From Halolamina pelagica (GTDB taxonomy: Archaea > Halobacteriota > Halobacteria > Halobacteriales > Haloferacaceae): a DNA stretch of 64,000 nt. Each line of letters begins with the position of its first letter. Position 1 is the first letter of the stretch. Below, in pieces: positions 34,887 through 43,720 of this stretch. The position numbers and the translations under genes are program-made. The notes under the pieces were generated by a model that saw only the letters and a program-made list of their open reading frames with translations, was not told the origin of the DNA and did not search any database. The DNA lies in the NCBI RefSeq assembly GCF_001307315.1, contig NZ_LGUC01000002.1:62001-126000 (forward strand), given 5' to 3'.

Positions 34887-35720
34887 ATGGCATCCGATGA
34901 AAACACAGCTGACACGACGGTCGCCATCGAGGACGACCGCGAACTCGCACGCGTCGTCGAAGAGAACGACGCGGAGCTGGCCGAGCTGCTCCGGCTCCTG
35001 CTGACGGCCGAGGATCTCGCGGGAGATCTCACCCCCGAACTCCGGGAGGCCGTGCACGAGAACCGGGAGCCCCTGGGTGAGCTACGGCTGGCCTTCGAGC
35101 GCGAGGAGACGCTGACGCTCCTCACGAAAGTCGGCAACGAGGCCGACACGCTCGTCGAACTACTCGACATCCTCGCGGTGTCGAAAGATCTCACGGACGA
35201 TCTCGTCCCGGAACTGCTCGTTGCCGTCCGAGAGAACCGGGAGACGGTCGAACGGCTCCGCGGCTCGCTCGAGGACGAGCAGACGCTGATCCTGCTCGAA
35301 CGCCTCGGCGACAACGCCGAAACGCTGACGGAGCTGCTCGACCTCCTCGACGCGACTCACGACCTGGCGACGGAGCTCACGCCGGAGCTACAGGAGGTCG
35401 CACAGGACAACCGCGACCTCATCCGCGAGTTCCGGATGGCCGTCGCGGGCTTCAGCGACGTCCACGGCGAACAGGACGTCGACATGTACCAACTCGGCCG
35501 GAACGCGGGCAACATGGTTACCACCATGGAGACGCTCGGGGACCCAGTGGTCACCGACGCCGTGGACGCCACTGTCGAGGGGTTCACACAGGAGGACCCG
35601 AAACCCGTCGGCTTCTTCGGGCTCATCGGCGCGCTCTTCGACGCCGACGTGCGGCGCGCGCTCGGCCGGCTGGTCGCAGCCCTGCGGGCGCTCGGGCAGG
35701 CCGACCTCGGCGAGGACTGA
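34887..35720 (+). CDS. DUF1641 family protein, partner of SQR
   Basis: 277 residues, very acidic, built of helical repeats: ELLRLLLTAEDLAGDLTPEL, TLLTKVGNEADTLVELLDIL, LLERLGDNAETLTELLDLLD. The DUF1641 core is near the end (VDMYQLGRNAGNMVTTMETL and a KPVGFFGLIGALFDADVRRA amphipathic helix). DUF1641 genes accompany sqr in many sulfide-oxidising prokaryotes and may dock the enzyme on the membrane; that role is inferred. Confidence 0.85.
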   Translation: MASDENTADTTVAIEDDRELARVVEENDAELAELLRLLLTAEDLAGDLTPELREAVHENREPLGELRLAFEREETLTLLTKVGNEADTLVELLDILAVSKDLTDDLVPELLVAVRENRETVERLRGSLEDEQTLILLERLGDNAETLTELLDLLDATHDLATELTPELQEVAQDNRDLIREFRMAVAGFSDVHGEQDVDMYQLGRNAGNMVTTMETLGDPVVTDAVDATVEGFTQEDPKPVGFFGLIGALFDADVRRALGRLVAALRALGQADLGED

Positions 35721-35844
35721 GCCACACCCCCGCCTCCGCTGTTCGGTGAAAAGATTCCGGCAACAGGAAAATCTCTTTGCAGATACTGAAAATATAGTTC
35801 GTAGGTTCGTCCTTTAACGGGTGTGTCCCCCATATCGAGTTGCA

Positions 35845-36531
35845 ATGAGTGAGTCTCAAGAGAGCGCAGACGGCGTCACAGCACCAGGAATCGGCGACGA
35901 GTTCCCCGAACTCACCGTGGAGACGAGTCAGGGTGAGGTGTCACTCCCGGACGACTACGAGGGATCGTGGCTCGTGCTGTTCAGCCACCCCGGGGACTTC
36001 ACGCCAGTGTGTACCTCCGAGTTCGTGGCGTTCGAACAGCGTCGCGAGGAGTTCGAGGAGCTAAACGCCGAACTGCTGGGCCTCTCCGTCGACCGCGTCC
36101 ACTCCCACATCAAGTGGACCGAGTGGATCGGCGACAACCTCGATGTCGACATCGACTTCCCGATCATCGCCGACGACCAGGGGACCGTCGCCCAAGAGCT
36201 GGGGATGATCCACCCCGGCGCGGGCACCGCGACCGTCCGAAGCGTGTTCCTCGTCGACCCCTCGGGCACCGTCAGGCTCGTGCTGACGTATCCGATGGAG
36301 ATCGGCCGGAACATCGACGAGATCCTCCGGTCGCTGCGTGCGCTGCAGCGCAGTGACGAGGAGGACGGCGTCGCCGTCCCCGCCGACTGGCCCGAGAACG
36401 AGAAGTTCGGGGACCGCGTCCTGCTCTCCCCGCCCGGAACCGTCGACGAGGCAGCGGAACGAACGGCCGAGGCCGAGGCGGCGGCGGACATGGAGGCGTA
36501 CGACTGGTGGTTCGTCACGCAGTCTGAATAA
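35845..36531 (+). CDS. Peroxiredoxin, Prx6 type
   Basis: 228 residues from [15 protein letters not shown] at 35845. The peroxidatic Cys is in [12 protein letters not shown] (PxxxTxxC), the catalytic Arg is in the [14 protein letters not shown] segment, and the extended C-terminal domain ([20 protein letters not shown]) is that of archaeal Prx6. Reduces hydrogen peroxide and organic peroxides, and possibly persulfides. TATA-like gaaaatatag about 55 nt upstream. Confidence 0.93.
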   Translation: MSESQESADGVTAPGIGDEFPELTVETSQGEVSLPDDYEGSWLVLFSHPGDFTPVCTSEFVAFEQRREEFEELNAELLGLSVDRVHSHIKWTEWIGDNLDVDIDFPIIADDQGTVAQELGMIHPGAGTATVRSVFLVDPSGTVRLVLTYPMEIGRNIDEILRSLRALQRSDEEDGVAVPADWPENEKFGDRVLLSPPGTVDEAAERTAEAEAAADMEAYDWWFVTQSE

Positions 36532-36587
36532 CGGCCCACCCGGGGCGAGTCGCCCGGCCGACTACCCGCGGAACTTATTACCAACAT

Positions 36588-37987
36588 ATGATCGACCCAG
36601 TCATCGCCAGCAGACTCCAGTTTGCGGTGACGACGATCGTCCACATTATCTTTCCAGTGATGAGCATGGGGCTCGCCCCCTTCCTGATCTACTTCACCTG
36701 GAAAGATATCCGGACGGAAGAACAGGTGTACCGACAGCTGCGCGAGTTCTGGACGAAGGTGTTCGCCATCAGCTTCGTCGTCGGAACCGTGACCGGGATC
36801 GTCCTCGAGTTCGAGTTCGGGACGAACTTCGCGGCGTTCTCGACGGCCGCCGGCGAACTGTTCGGCGGCCCCCTGGCCGTCGAGGGGATGATGGCGTTCA
36901 TGCTGGAGGCGACGTTCCTCGGGATCTTCGTCTTCGGCCGCGAGCGGGTGTCCGACCGACTGTACATGCTCTCGAGTGTGCTCGTCGGACTCGGGACGTG
37001 GCTGTCGGCACTCTGGATCCTGATCGCGAACTCCTGGATGCAGACCCCGCGGGGGTTCGAGACGGTGATGGAGAGCGGCCAGCCGGTCGTCATGCTGGTC
37101 GATCCCATCGCCGCCTACGCGAACCCGCGGTTCCCGTGGATGTACGTCCACATGCAGAACGCGGCGCTGCTGTCCGTCGCGCTGTTCATGGCCGGCGTCG
37201 CCGCCTACTTCGTCTGGATGAACCGCGACACGGAGTTCTGGCGCAAAACGATGAAGATCGCGCTGGCCGTCCTCCTGATCTCCGCGCCGTTCCAGGCGAT
37301 CCACGGCGACGCCTACGGCCGCCACGTCGCCGAAACCCAGCCCCAGAAGTTCGCGGCGATGGAGGCGCAGTACGACACCGATTCGTCGGTCGGGCTGAAG
37401 CTGCTGGCGTTCCCGACCAGCCTGCAGGACATCACCGATCCCCGCGCGGAGAACCTGTTCGTCATCGAACTCCCGTTCGTCGCGTCGATCCTGGCAAGCG
37501 GGGGTGATCCGGGAGCCTCCATCACCGGGCTGAACGACATCTCGAGCGAGAACCCGCCGGTCGCCATCGTGTTCTGGGCGTTCCGGGCGATGGTCGGCCT
37601 CGGGATGTGGTTCATCCTGCTCGCGTTCTGGGGCGGCGTCCGGTGGTATCAGGGGCGCCTCTTCGACGACGACCGACTGGCGCAGGCGCTGGCCGCCTCG
37701 TCACTGCTCGGCATCTTCACGGTCGAACTCGGGTGGATCGTCACCGAGGTCGGTCGCCAGCCGTGGGTGATCCAGGGGTGATGAAGACGAGCGCCGGCGT
37801 CTCCCCCAGCCTCACCGGGACGGAGGCGTTGATCACGCTCGCCGGCTTCGTGGGGGTGTACGCCGCCTTGCTCGGCCTCTACAGCTACGTCGTGACGCGG
37901 CTGATCCGCGAGGAAGCACCGACCCGCCCCGCGACGCCGGCGGGCGACGAACACCAGCCAGGGGCGACCATCCCGAACGATGATTGA
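36588..37987 (+). CDS. cydA: Cytochrome bd-type quinol oxidase subunit I, one frameshift
   Basis: About 466 residues once joined. Nine membrane helices are expected; seen are LQFAVTTIVHIIFPVMSMGL, FVVGTVTGIVLEFEFGTNF, FMLEATFLGIFVFGRERV, and GWIVTEVGRQPWVI, the hallmark near the quinol site. As written the frame stops at 37779, but adding one G to the run 37775-37778 makes VIQGVMKTSAGVSPSLTGTE and continues through a last helix to the TGA at 37985. The next gene starts inside the stop region. Transfers electrons from quinol to oxygen with high affinity; bd oxidases resist sulfide, which fits the neighbourhood. Confidence 0.92.
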
Positions 37988-38989
37988 CGCCATCGCGATG
38001 GCGCCGCTGCCGGCGCTCGCCGACGGCCCGCTGTTCGGCCTGCCGCTGACGCGGCTCTGGTTCGGCCTGGTGTTCGCCGTCTTCGGGACGTTCCTCGCGC
38101 TCGACGGCTTCGACTTCGGTGTCGGCGCGCTGTTCGCCACACGCGAGGACGACCGCGAGCGTGAGCAACTGCTGTCGGCGATCGGGCCGTTCTGGGACGG
38201 GAACGAGGTGTGGCTCGTCGTGTTCGGGGGCTCCTCTTCGCCGTGTTCCCGGTAGTGTACGGCAATCTGTTCAGCCGACACTATCTGCTGATGTTCGCGA
38301 TCCTCGGGTCGCTCATCCTGCGCGGGCTCGCCCCGGAGATGTACGAACAGCGCCACGACCGGCAGTGGCAGCGGTACTGGGGCTGGGCGTTCGTCGGCGG
38401 CAGCCTGGCCGCCCCCTTCACGCTCGGCGTGTTCGTCGGGAACTGGCTGTTCGGTGTCGATGGGCTGGCCTCCGCCGCGAGCGTGACGATCGGCTTGGCG
38501 GTCGTCGCCCTCACCGTCGTCGACGGCGCCGCGTTCCTCGGACTGAAGACACGGGGAACCTCCGGCGGGAGACCCGCATCTACGGCCACGTCGCACAGGT
38601 CGCCTATCTCGTGCTCGCAGTCGGCGGCCTCGCACTCGGCCGCTCGGTGCCTCACGTCGCCGTTACCGCGCCGGCGACGCTCGCGCTGCTCGGGAGCACT
38701 GTCGTGCTCGCCGTAGTGTACGTTCTCGCCAGCCGCCGCGGCCGACACTACGTCGCGTTCGCCGCCGTCATCGGCCAGGTGTACGGGCTCGTGGCGCTGG
38801 TGGCCACGCTGCTCTACCCGTGGGTTGATCCCGCGGGGGACTCACCGCGGAGGCTGCCATCGTTTCCACACTCCCCTCAATCTGACCACGATCGGGTCGG
38901 CGCTGCTGCTGCCGCTGGTGGCGGTGTACTTCGTCGTGCTCTACTCGGCGTTCGACGGGCCGGTCGACGAGGGCGACAGCTACACCTAA
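37980..38989 (+). CDS. cydB: Cytochrome bd-type quinol oxidase subunit II, four frameshifts
   Basis: About 336 residues assembled across frames, overlapping the cydA stop by 8 nt. Motifs: LALDGFDFGVGALFATRED, SAIGPFWDGNEVWLVVFGG, LLFAVFPVVYGNLFSRHY, YWGWAFVGGSLAAPFTLGV, IYGHVAQVAYLVLAVGG, and a last helix VAVYFVVLYSAF before the TAA at 38987. Missing bases are at G or C runs 38226-38230, 38553-38556, 38835-38839 and 38873-38876. With all four filled the subunit is complete. Partner of CydA in the membrane oxidase. Confidence 0.88.
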
Positions 38990-39102
38990 CGCCTCACGGC
39001 CCCGACCCGCTTTCCGACGCGAACTCGGCAGAAAAACGACGCGAGCGAGCGATGCGACAGAGGGTTACGCGGTACGCCGACGGCGGGGCTGGCCAATCAG
39101 GC

Positions 39103-39297
39103 TCAGTGCCACTTGCGGTGGAACCCGGCGCCGAACAGCGCCAGCAGGGCGCCGATCGAGAGGTTCCGTGCGAGGTCCCCGACGTTTCCCGTCAGCGAGA
39201 ACTGCAGGAGCCCCACGCCGACGAGAAACGCGATCACGACGGCCACGAGGACGGCGATCCACGTGGCCGCGTCGGTGGACGCGCCGTAGCCCGTCAC
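39103..39297 (-). CDS. Small membrane protein, unknown
   Basis: 64 residues with two membrane helices (AATWIAVLVAVVIAFLVGVG and SIGALLALFGAGFHRKW). Its ATG overlaps the stop of the upstream small membrane protein (ATGA), so they are co-translated. Located behind cydAB on the opposite strand; role unknown. Confidence 0.6.
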   Translation of the reverse strand: MTGYGASTDAATWIAVLVAVVIAFLVGVGLLQFSLTGNVGDLARNLSIGALLALFGAGFHRKWH

Positions 39298-39494
39298 GGC
39301 GGCGTGGCGTTCGGCGACAGGTCGATCCCCGCCAACAGGATCCCGGCCACGATGAGCACCGTGAGCCCGAGTGCCGTCACGATGTCCCCGATGCTGAGCA
39401 TCCAGACGGCCGCGAGCGCGCTCAGGAGGGCCGTCATCATCCCCGCAACGAGCAGCGGGCTACCGGACGGGTCGAACTCGATATTGGGAGCCAT
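39294..39494 (-). CDS. Small membrane protein, unknown
   Basis: 66 residues from MAPNIEFDPSGSPLL at 39494. Two membrane helices (LLVAGMMTALLSALAAVWM and IVTALGLTVLIVAGILLAG). Coupled to the next small gene. The longer frame to 39764 is composed of Arg/Ser shadow sequence and rejected. Confidence 0.6.
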   Translation of the reverse strand: MAPNIEFDPSGSPLLVAGMMTALLSALAAVWMLSIGDIVTALGLTVLIVAGILLAGIDLSPNATPP

Positions 39495-39633
39495 ACCGAT
39501 CACAGATAGGCGCCGCGCGAGCATATACCCGAAGTTTCCCGAAATCGTGTCCGTCATTCGCTCCAGACGCCGACGTAGCGGCAATTGTGTGCGGGGTCGC
39601 GCGGGACGTGTCCAGTGACTGCGCCGCCGGCGT

Positions 39634-39909
39634 TCAGGGGCTCGGCGCGTAGAGCGCGTAGAGGATGGACAGCATCCCCAATGCGGTGACGAGTGCCGCG
39701 GCCAACCCGGCTTGGAAAATCGACACCCGGAGAAGTTCGAACAGCACTCCCTCCAGGAGGCCACCCAGCCCGACGAGCCCGAAGCCGAGCCCGACGTAGA
39801 GCAGCAACTCCGTGCCGTGCCGTCGGTAGGCGCGATACGCCTGGGCGGCGATCACCAGCGCGAGCACGGTCGTGACCAGTTTGGCGACGACGAATAGCGT
39901 GTGTTCCAT
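39634..39909 (-). CDS. DUF7521-like membrane protein
   Basis: 91 residues, three membrane helices: LFVVAKLVTTVLALVIAAQA, LYVGLGFGLVGLGGLLEGVL, IFQAGLAAALVTALGMLSIL, with the basic loop YRAYRRHG after the first. It lies 3 nt downstream of a winged-helix regulator, a pairing often seen in haloarchaea (DUF7521 label from memory). Possibly a membrane sensor for the regulator; inferred. Confidence 0.75.
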   Translation of the reverse strand: MEHTLFVVAKLVTTVLALVIAAQAYRAYRRHGTELLLYVGLGFGLVGLGGLLEGVLFELLRVSIFQAGLAAALVTALGMLSILYALYAPSP

Positions 39910-39912
39910 GGG

Positions 39913-40263
39913 TCAGTCACCCCGCATCTCCTCGAAGAGCGACGCCATCCGGTCGGCGGGGTCCGGCCGGACGTCGATCTGGACCCCGAACCCCGCGGCA
40001 CGGAGGCTGACTTCGACGCGTTCGAGCCGCGCCTCGTACTCGCGGTAGTGCCGGCCGCCGGGGTCGACGTGGGTGTACTCCTCGAGGAGGCCCTGCTCGA
40101 CGAGGCGACCGACGCGGCGGGAGACGGTGGGGCGTGACATGTCGCACTTCTCGCTGAGCTCCTTTGCGGACAGTCGCTCCGTCTTCGTCGCCACGAGGAT
40201 GTCGCGAGCGTACTCGTCGTCGAGGGTGGCGAAGACGGCCGGCGGGTCGGGCTCCTCGGTCAC
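39913..40263 (-). CDS. ArsR/MarR-type winged-helix regulator
   Basis: 116 residues. AVFATLDDEYARDILVATKT, ERLSAKELSEKCDMSRPTVS, RRVGRLVEQGLLEEYTHVDP is a full winged helix, and HYREYEARLERVEVSLRAAG forms the dimer helix. Operon with the DUF7521-like gene. Divergent from doxX with 113 nt between, so it may regulate it. Confidence 0.82.
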   Translation of the reverse strand: MTEEPDPPAVFATLDDEYARDILVATKTERLSAKELSEKCDMSRPTVSRRVGRLVEQGLLEEYTHVDPGGRHYREYEARLERVEVSLRAAGFGVQIDVRPDPADRMASLFEEMRGD

Positions 40264-40376
40264 ACCTCCCTACACGCGAGAGCGGGGTAATATAGCCCCC
40301 GGTTTTCTGCCCCGGAACGCCGGCTCACGGCTATATGCTGGCTCCTCCCCAACGGATAGTTGAAGGTGCAATAATT

Positions 40377-40937
40377 ATGTCTACACTCGACTCCGGCATG
40401 AACCAGCTCGAGAGCAAAGTCGGCGGCCTGACCGTCGGCGGGAAAGTTCACAGCCTCAGCGCGTGGTTCGTGGTCGCGCTCCGCCTCATGATGGGGTACG
40501 CGTTCGCCTACTCCGGGTTCACGAAGATCACCGGCGAGTTCGGCGCCGGCGGCTACCTGGCCAACGTCGCCGCGACGAACGGCAACCCCCTCGCAGGGAT
40601 GTTCGCGTGGATGGGGTCGACGCCGTGGTTCGTCGAGTTCGCGAACGTCGCCGTGCCGTGGGGTGAGCTGTTCATCGGCCTCGGCCTCCTCGTCGGCGCC
40701 ATCGTCCGCCTCGCGGCGTTCTTCGGCGCGCTGATGATGGCGATGTTCTACTTCGGCAACTGGGACATCGCCCACGGCTTCATCAACGGCGACTTCGCGT
40801 ACATGCTCGTGTTCCTCGCGGTCGGCGCCTTCGCCGCCGGCCGCATCCTGGGACTCGACCAGTACATCGAGCAGTACGAGGTCGGCGGGCAGGCGCTCGT
40901 CGAGCGCTACCCCGTCCTCGAGTACGTCCTCGGCTGA
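40377..40937 (+). CDS. DoxX family membrane protein
   Basis: 186 residues from MSTLDSGMNQLESKVGG at 40377. Four membrane helices with the DoxX signatures WFVVALRLMMGYAFAYSGFT and NVAVPWGELFIGLGLLVGAI, and MMAMFYFGNWDIAHGFINGD. DoxX/DoxD proteins are linked to thiosulfate:quinone oxidoreduction in archaea and to redox homeostasis elsewhere. Position beside sqr, rhodaneses and cydAB suggests feeding electrons from sulfur compounds to quinone. TATA-like ctatatgc (40331-40338) is about 40 nt upstream. Confidence 0.85.
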   Translation: MSTLDSGMNQLESKVGGLTVGGKVHSLSAWFVVALRLMMGYAFAYSGFTKITGEFGAGGYLANVAATNGNPLAGMFAWMGSTPWFVEFANVAVPWGELFIGLGLLVGAIVRLAAFFGALMMAMFYFGNWDIAHGFINGDFAYMLVFLAVGAFAAGRILGLDQYIEQYEVGGQALVERYPVLEYVLG

Positions 40938-40988
40938 TCACGCCGTTCTTTCTTTGCGTATCCCAGAGGCGAGGCGACGCCTCGTCGA

Positions 40989-42803
40989 TCACGCTGTGTC
41001 GACGACGACCTCGAAGCGGGCGCCGCCGTCGATCGCCTCGCCCACGCGGATCTGCCAATCGTGAGCTGCGACGATCTGGGCGACGCTGGCCATCCCGAAC
41101 CCCGTGCCGTCGGCCTTCGTCGTGAACCCCGGGTCTAACACGTCGTCCGCGTGCTCTTCCGGGATGCCCGGGCCGTCGTCGGCGACGTAAAACCCGACTT
41201 CGCCCTCGAGCCCGCCGACGCGGATGCTGACGGCGTCGCCGCCGTGCTCCACCGAGTTCCCCAGGAGGTTCTCGAACAGCCGCTGCAGCGCGGTCTCGTC
41301 CGCGGGCACCGTCGGCGGCCCGTCGGCGATCGTCAGCGACGCGCCCTCGGCCGCCAACGTCAGCCAGGCGTCCTCCGCGACCGCTGCCACGTCGACGGGC
41401 GCTTCCTCACTCACGAGCTCCCCGGTCTCCATCACCGCTGCGGCGTCGTCGATCAGCTCCGTCATCCGGTCGATCGGCTCGTCGAGACACGCCAGATGAG
41501 CGGTGTCGCCCGTCTCCTGTGCCAACTCGACTCGGCCTTGGATCACCGAAAGCGGCGTCTTGAGGTCGTGGGACAGCACGTCCGCGAACTCCTGTACGAG
41601 CTGAATCCACTGTTCGTGGCGTTCTTCGACCGCGTGTCGTTCGGTCACGTCCTGCTGGAACCCGACGAAGTGCTCGGGGCTGCCGTCCGCGTCGCCGATC
41701 GGCGCGATACTGACGCGGTTCCAGAACAGGTCGCCGTCCGCTCGGTAGTTGCGGAGTTCGGCGGTGACTGGCTCGGCGTTGTCGACGGCGTCTCGGATCG
41801 CCGCAACGGGCTCCTCGCGCGTCTCTTCGCCCTGCAGGAACCGACAGTTCTGCCCGGTGGCCTCCTCACGAGTGTAGCCGGTCAGGTCGACGAACCCGTC
41901 GTTCGCGTAGATGATCGGGTTGTCCGGCTGCGCCGGGTCGGTGATCGTGATCCCGATCGGTGCCTCGTCCATCGCGCGTTCCTTCAGCGACAGCTCCTCC
42001 CGCACCGCCTCGGCCGCCGAAACGTCGGCGATAGTGCAGATCATCGTGTCGTCCGTCGTGAAGGTGAGGCGGTGGTCCACGTCGACGGTGTTGCCGCCTT
42101 TCTGCTCGTACACCGTTCGGCCCTTCCACTCGCCCTCCCGAGCCGCAGCGAGTATCTCCTCGTTCGTTTTGCCCGTTTCGTGCTCCGGGGAGAGGACCTC
42201 CCAGTGGGTGCCGAGCAGCTCCTCGCGGTCGTAGCCGGTGATGTCGGCGTAGGCCTCGTTGACGTAGATGAACTCCCCATCCTCGTTGAGGAGGCTGATC
42301 CCGTCGTGGGACGTTTCGATCGCGTGGAACCCGCGGGTCACCTGCTGCTCGGCCCGGTAGCGCGCCACCGCCTGCTCGATCCGGTTGGCCAGCACCTCGT
42401 ACTGCTCGGTGCCGCCGCCCTTCTGGAGATACTCCGTCACCCCCTTCGAGATCGCTTCGCTGGCGATCTCCTCGCTCCCCTTCCCCGTGAAGAGGACGAA
42501 CGGCAGATCCGGGTACGCCTCGCGGACCTGTTCGAGTACCGCCAAGCCGTCCATCTCCGGCATGTCGTAGTCACAGACGACACAGTCCACGTCGGCGTCG
42601 TCAAGCCGCTCGAGCGTCGCCTGCGGGTCGGTCTCGGTCTCGACAGCGAAGTAGTCGCGTTGTCGCTCCAGAAACGTCGAAACCAGCTCGGCGAAACTCC
42701 CGTCGTCCTCGATGTGGAGAACACCCACTTCCTCCCCGACGTCGGCGATGAACCCCCGCTCTTCGATGGCGCCATCGATGCCACCGGGGACCAGTTCCGT
42801 CAT
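40989..42803 (-). CDS. LOV-domain hybrid histidine kinase
   Basis: 604 residues, uninterrupted. Receiver domain (residues 25-140, Asp in CVVCDYDMPEMDG), PAS (155-275, ISLLNEDGEFIYVNEAYADI), then a second PAS at about 280-400 with ATGQNCRFLQGEE. The NCRFLQ sequence is the flavin-binding signature of LOV photoreceptors, with the Cys that forms the light-induced flavin adduct. The kinase part has H-box ADVLSHDLKTPLSVI, N-box FENLLGNSVEHGG, and G-boxes DDGPGIPEE and GTGFGMASV. Probably a cytosolic blue-light or redox sensor. A related receiver-PAS kinase is at 22886. Sequence evidence for LOV is strong; light response itself is inferred. Confidence 0.88.
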   Translation of the reverse strand: MTELVPGGIDGAIEERGFIADVGEEVGVLHIEDDGSFAELVSTFLERQRDYFAVETETDPQATLERLDDADVDCVVCDYDMPEMDGLAVLEQVREAYPDLPFVLFTGKGSEEIASEAISKGVTEYLQKGGGTEQYEVLANRIEQAVARYRAEQQVTRGFHAIETSHDGISLLNEDGEFIYVNEAYADITGYDREELLGTHWEVLSPEHETGKTNEEILAAAREGEWKGRTVYEQKGGNTVDVDHRLTFTTDDTMICTIADVSAAEAVREELSLKERAMDEAPIGITITDPAQPDNPIIYANDGFVDLTGYTREEATGQNCRFLQGEETREEPVAAIRDAVDNAEPVTAELRNYRADGDLFWNRVSIAPIGDADGSPEHFVGFQQDVTERHAVEERHEQWIQLVQEFADVLSHDLKTPLSVIQGRVELAQETGDTAHLACLDEPIDRMTELIDDAAAVMETGELVSEEAPVDVAAVAEDAWLTLAAEGASLTIADGPPTVPADETALQRLFENLLGNSVEHGGDAVSIRVGGLEGEVGFYVADDGPGIPEEHADDVLDPGFTTKADGTGFGMASVAQIVAAHDWQIRVGEAIDGGARFEVVVDTA

Positions 42804-42923
42804 TAGTCAGTTGTCGAGACTCACCGATAGTTAAACTACTGGACACTCCGCGCCAGCACCAACGACAGATCACGCAGCCGTACAGCGACGCGAGCTGCCG
42901 GGGCTACCTTAGCCACCTGCTCT

Positions 42924-42959
42924 AGCTAAGGTTACTGAGGTAGCTGAGGTGACTGCGGT
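42924..42959. repeat. Four tandem 9-nt units
   Basis: AGCTAAGGT, TACTGAGGT, AGCTGAGGT, GACTGCGGT lie head to tail in the gap between the DUF6788-like gene and the kinase. The first unit is also the right arm of ACCTTAGC (42906-42913) / GCTAAGGT (42925-42932). No known function. Confidence 0.5.
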
Positions 42960-43024
42960 GGGCGACGCACCGGAAAGCCGGACGAGGTGCCGATGTCGAC
43001 GCCGACGAACGAAACGAAGCTTCG

Positions 43025-43336
43025 CTACTCTTCGTTCGCAACTGGGCCTTTGTACTGCGATCGGACGGTCTCGCCCTCTCGCCACTGCCAGTAGTAGTAA
43101 CGGTTGCCGTTGATCTCCTTGATCGTCGTCGACGCCTTCGCGGGGACGCCGTCCGGTCGCTCCGCGGCATCGGCGTCGTCCGCCGCATCTGTGAGACGGG
43201 CCTCACAAGCCTTGTGCTCGGCCAGGGCCTCGGCGTGCCGGGAAACGGCACGAAGCTGTTCCGGTGTGGCGTCGGCGAGAGCGTCGACGAGTTCCGCGGG
43301 GAGCGTCGCCGGTGGGGACGGTGGGTCGTCGGTCAT
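43025..43336 (-). CDS. DUF6788-like protein
   Basis: 103 residues. Acidic helical N-terminal half (TLPAELVDALADATPEQLRA, VSRHAEALAEHKACEARLTD) and a basic, aromatic end ASTTIKEINGNRYYYWQWRE and GETVRSQYKGPV, the latter typical of DUF6788 proteins found beside mobile-element genes. Starts 10 nt from palindrome copy 5, which therefore lies in its promoter region. Function unknown. Confidence 0.6.
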   Translation of the reverse strand: MTDDPPSPPATLPAELVDALADATPEQLRAVSRHAEALAEHKACEARLTDAADDADAAERPDGVPAKASTTIKEINGNRYYYWQWREGETVRSQYKGPVANEE

Positions 43337-43345
43337 CGGGCTCGG

Positions 43346-43386
43346 TTAACCAACAACAGCGCTCACACCATAGATCCGTTGGTTAA
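43346..43386. repeat. Interrupted palindrome copy 5
   Basis: TTAACCAAC at 43346-43354 and GTTGGTTAA at 43378-43386 with a 23-nt spacer. It lies between the DUF6788-like gene start and an aldehyde dehydrogenase fragment. It is more than 20 kb from the other copies. Confidence 0.8.
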
Positions 43387-43419
43387 ACACCGGTAACCCG
43401 CACGTCCGGCCGTGATAGC

Positions 43420-43610
43420 CGCCGAGCGGACGGCCCGATATCCGGGCGGTGGCGGCCGCCGGCGAGCACGTCCGCACCCTTCTCGACGGCGTCGTCGACG
43501 TGGCGCTCGGGTTGTGCGAGCTGTGCGGCGGACTGCAGCGACCCGACGTCGGCCCAAACTCGAAGCCGCTGCCGAGGTCGAGATCCCGCGTGGCGGTGAC
43601 CCGGATCGCC
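43420..43610 (-). pseudogene. Aldehyde dehydrogenase internal fragment
   Basis: Two frames read VTATRDLDLGSGFEFGP, then DVGSLQSAAQLAQPERHVDD and AVEKGADVLAGGRHRPDIGP. This is the segment of the ALDH superfamily (succinate-semialdehyde dehydrogenase type) just before the usual YFYEPTVL. It then loses homology about 35 nt before the palindrome. Neither the catalytic Cys region nor the N-terminal half is present, so it is a fragment about 60 codons long. Confidence 0.7.
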
Positions 43611-43720
43611 CCGCGGCTCGGTCGACGAGCCCCGCGCCGACCTGCCTCCCGGCCCGAAGAAGCCCCCACGGATTGCCGTCAGCAGTAGGGTTGGGAGTGG
43701 GGGCCACCTGGGTGAGCGTG

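Noticed and set aside
36338..37507. Long plus-strand frame of 389 residues overlapping cydA
   Set aside because: Arg-rich shadow of cydA and the end of the peroxiredoxin gene in another frame; no domain.
110..43386. Reading the palindromes as origin recognition boxes
   Set aside because: They are not clustered, lack the long G-rich part of haloarchaeal ORB elements, and no intact orc1 gene is nearby.
43412..43720. 103-residue N-terminal extension of the MFS transporter
   Set aside because: Arg/Pro-rich translation over an ALDH fragment on the other strand; the membrane protein begins naturally at 43721.
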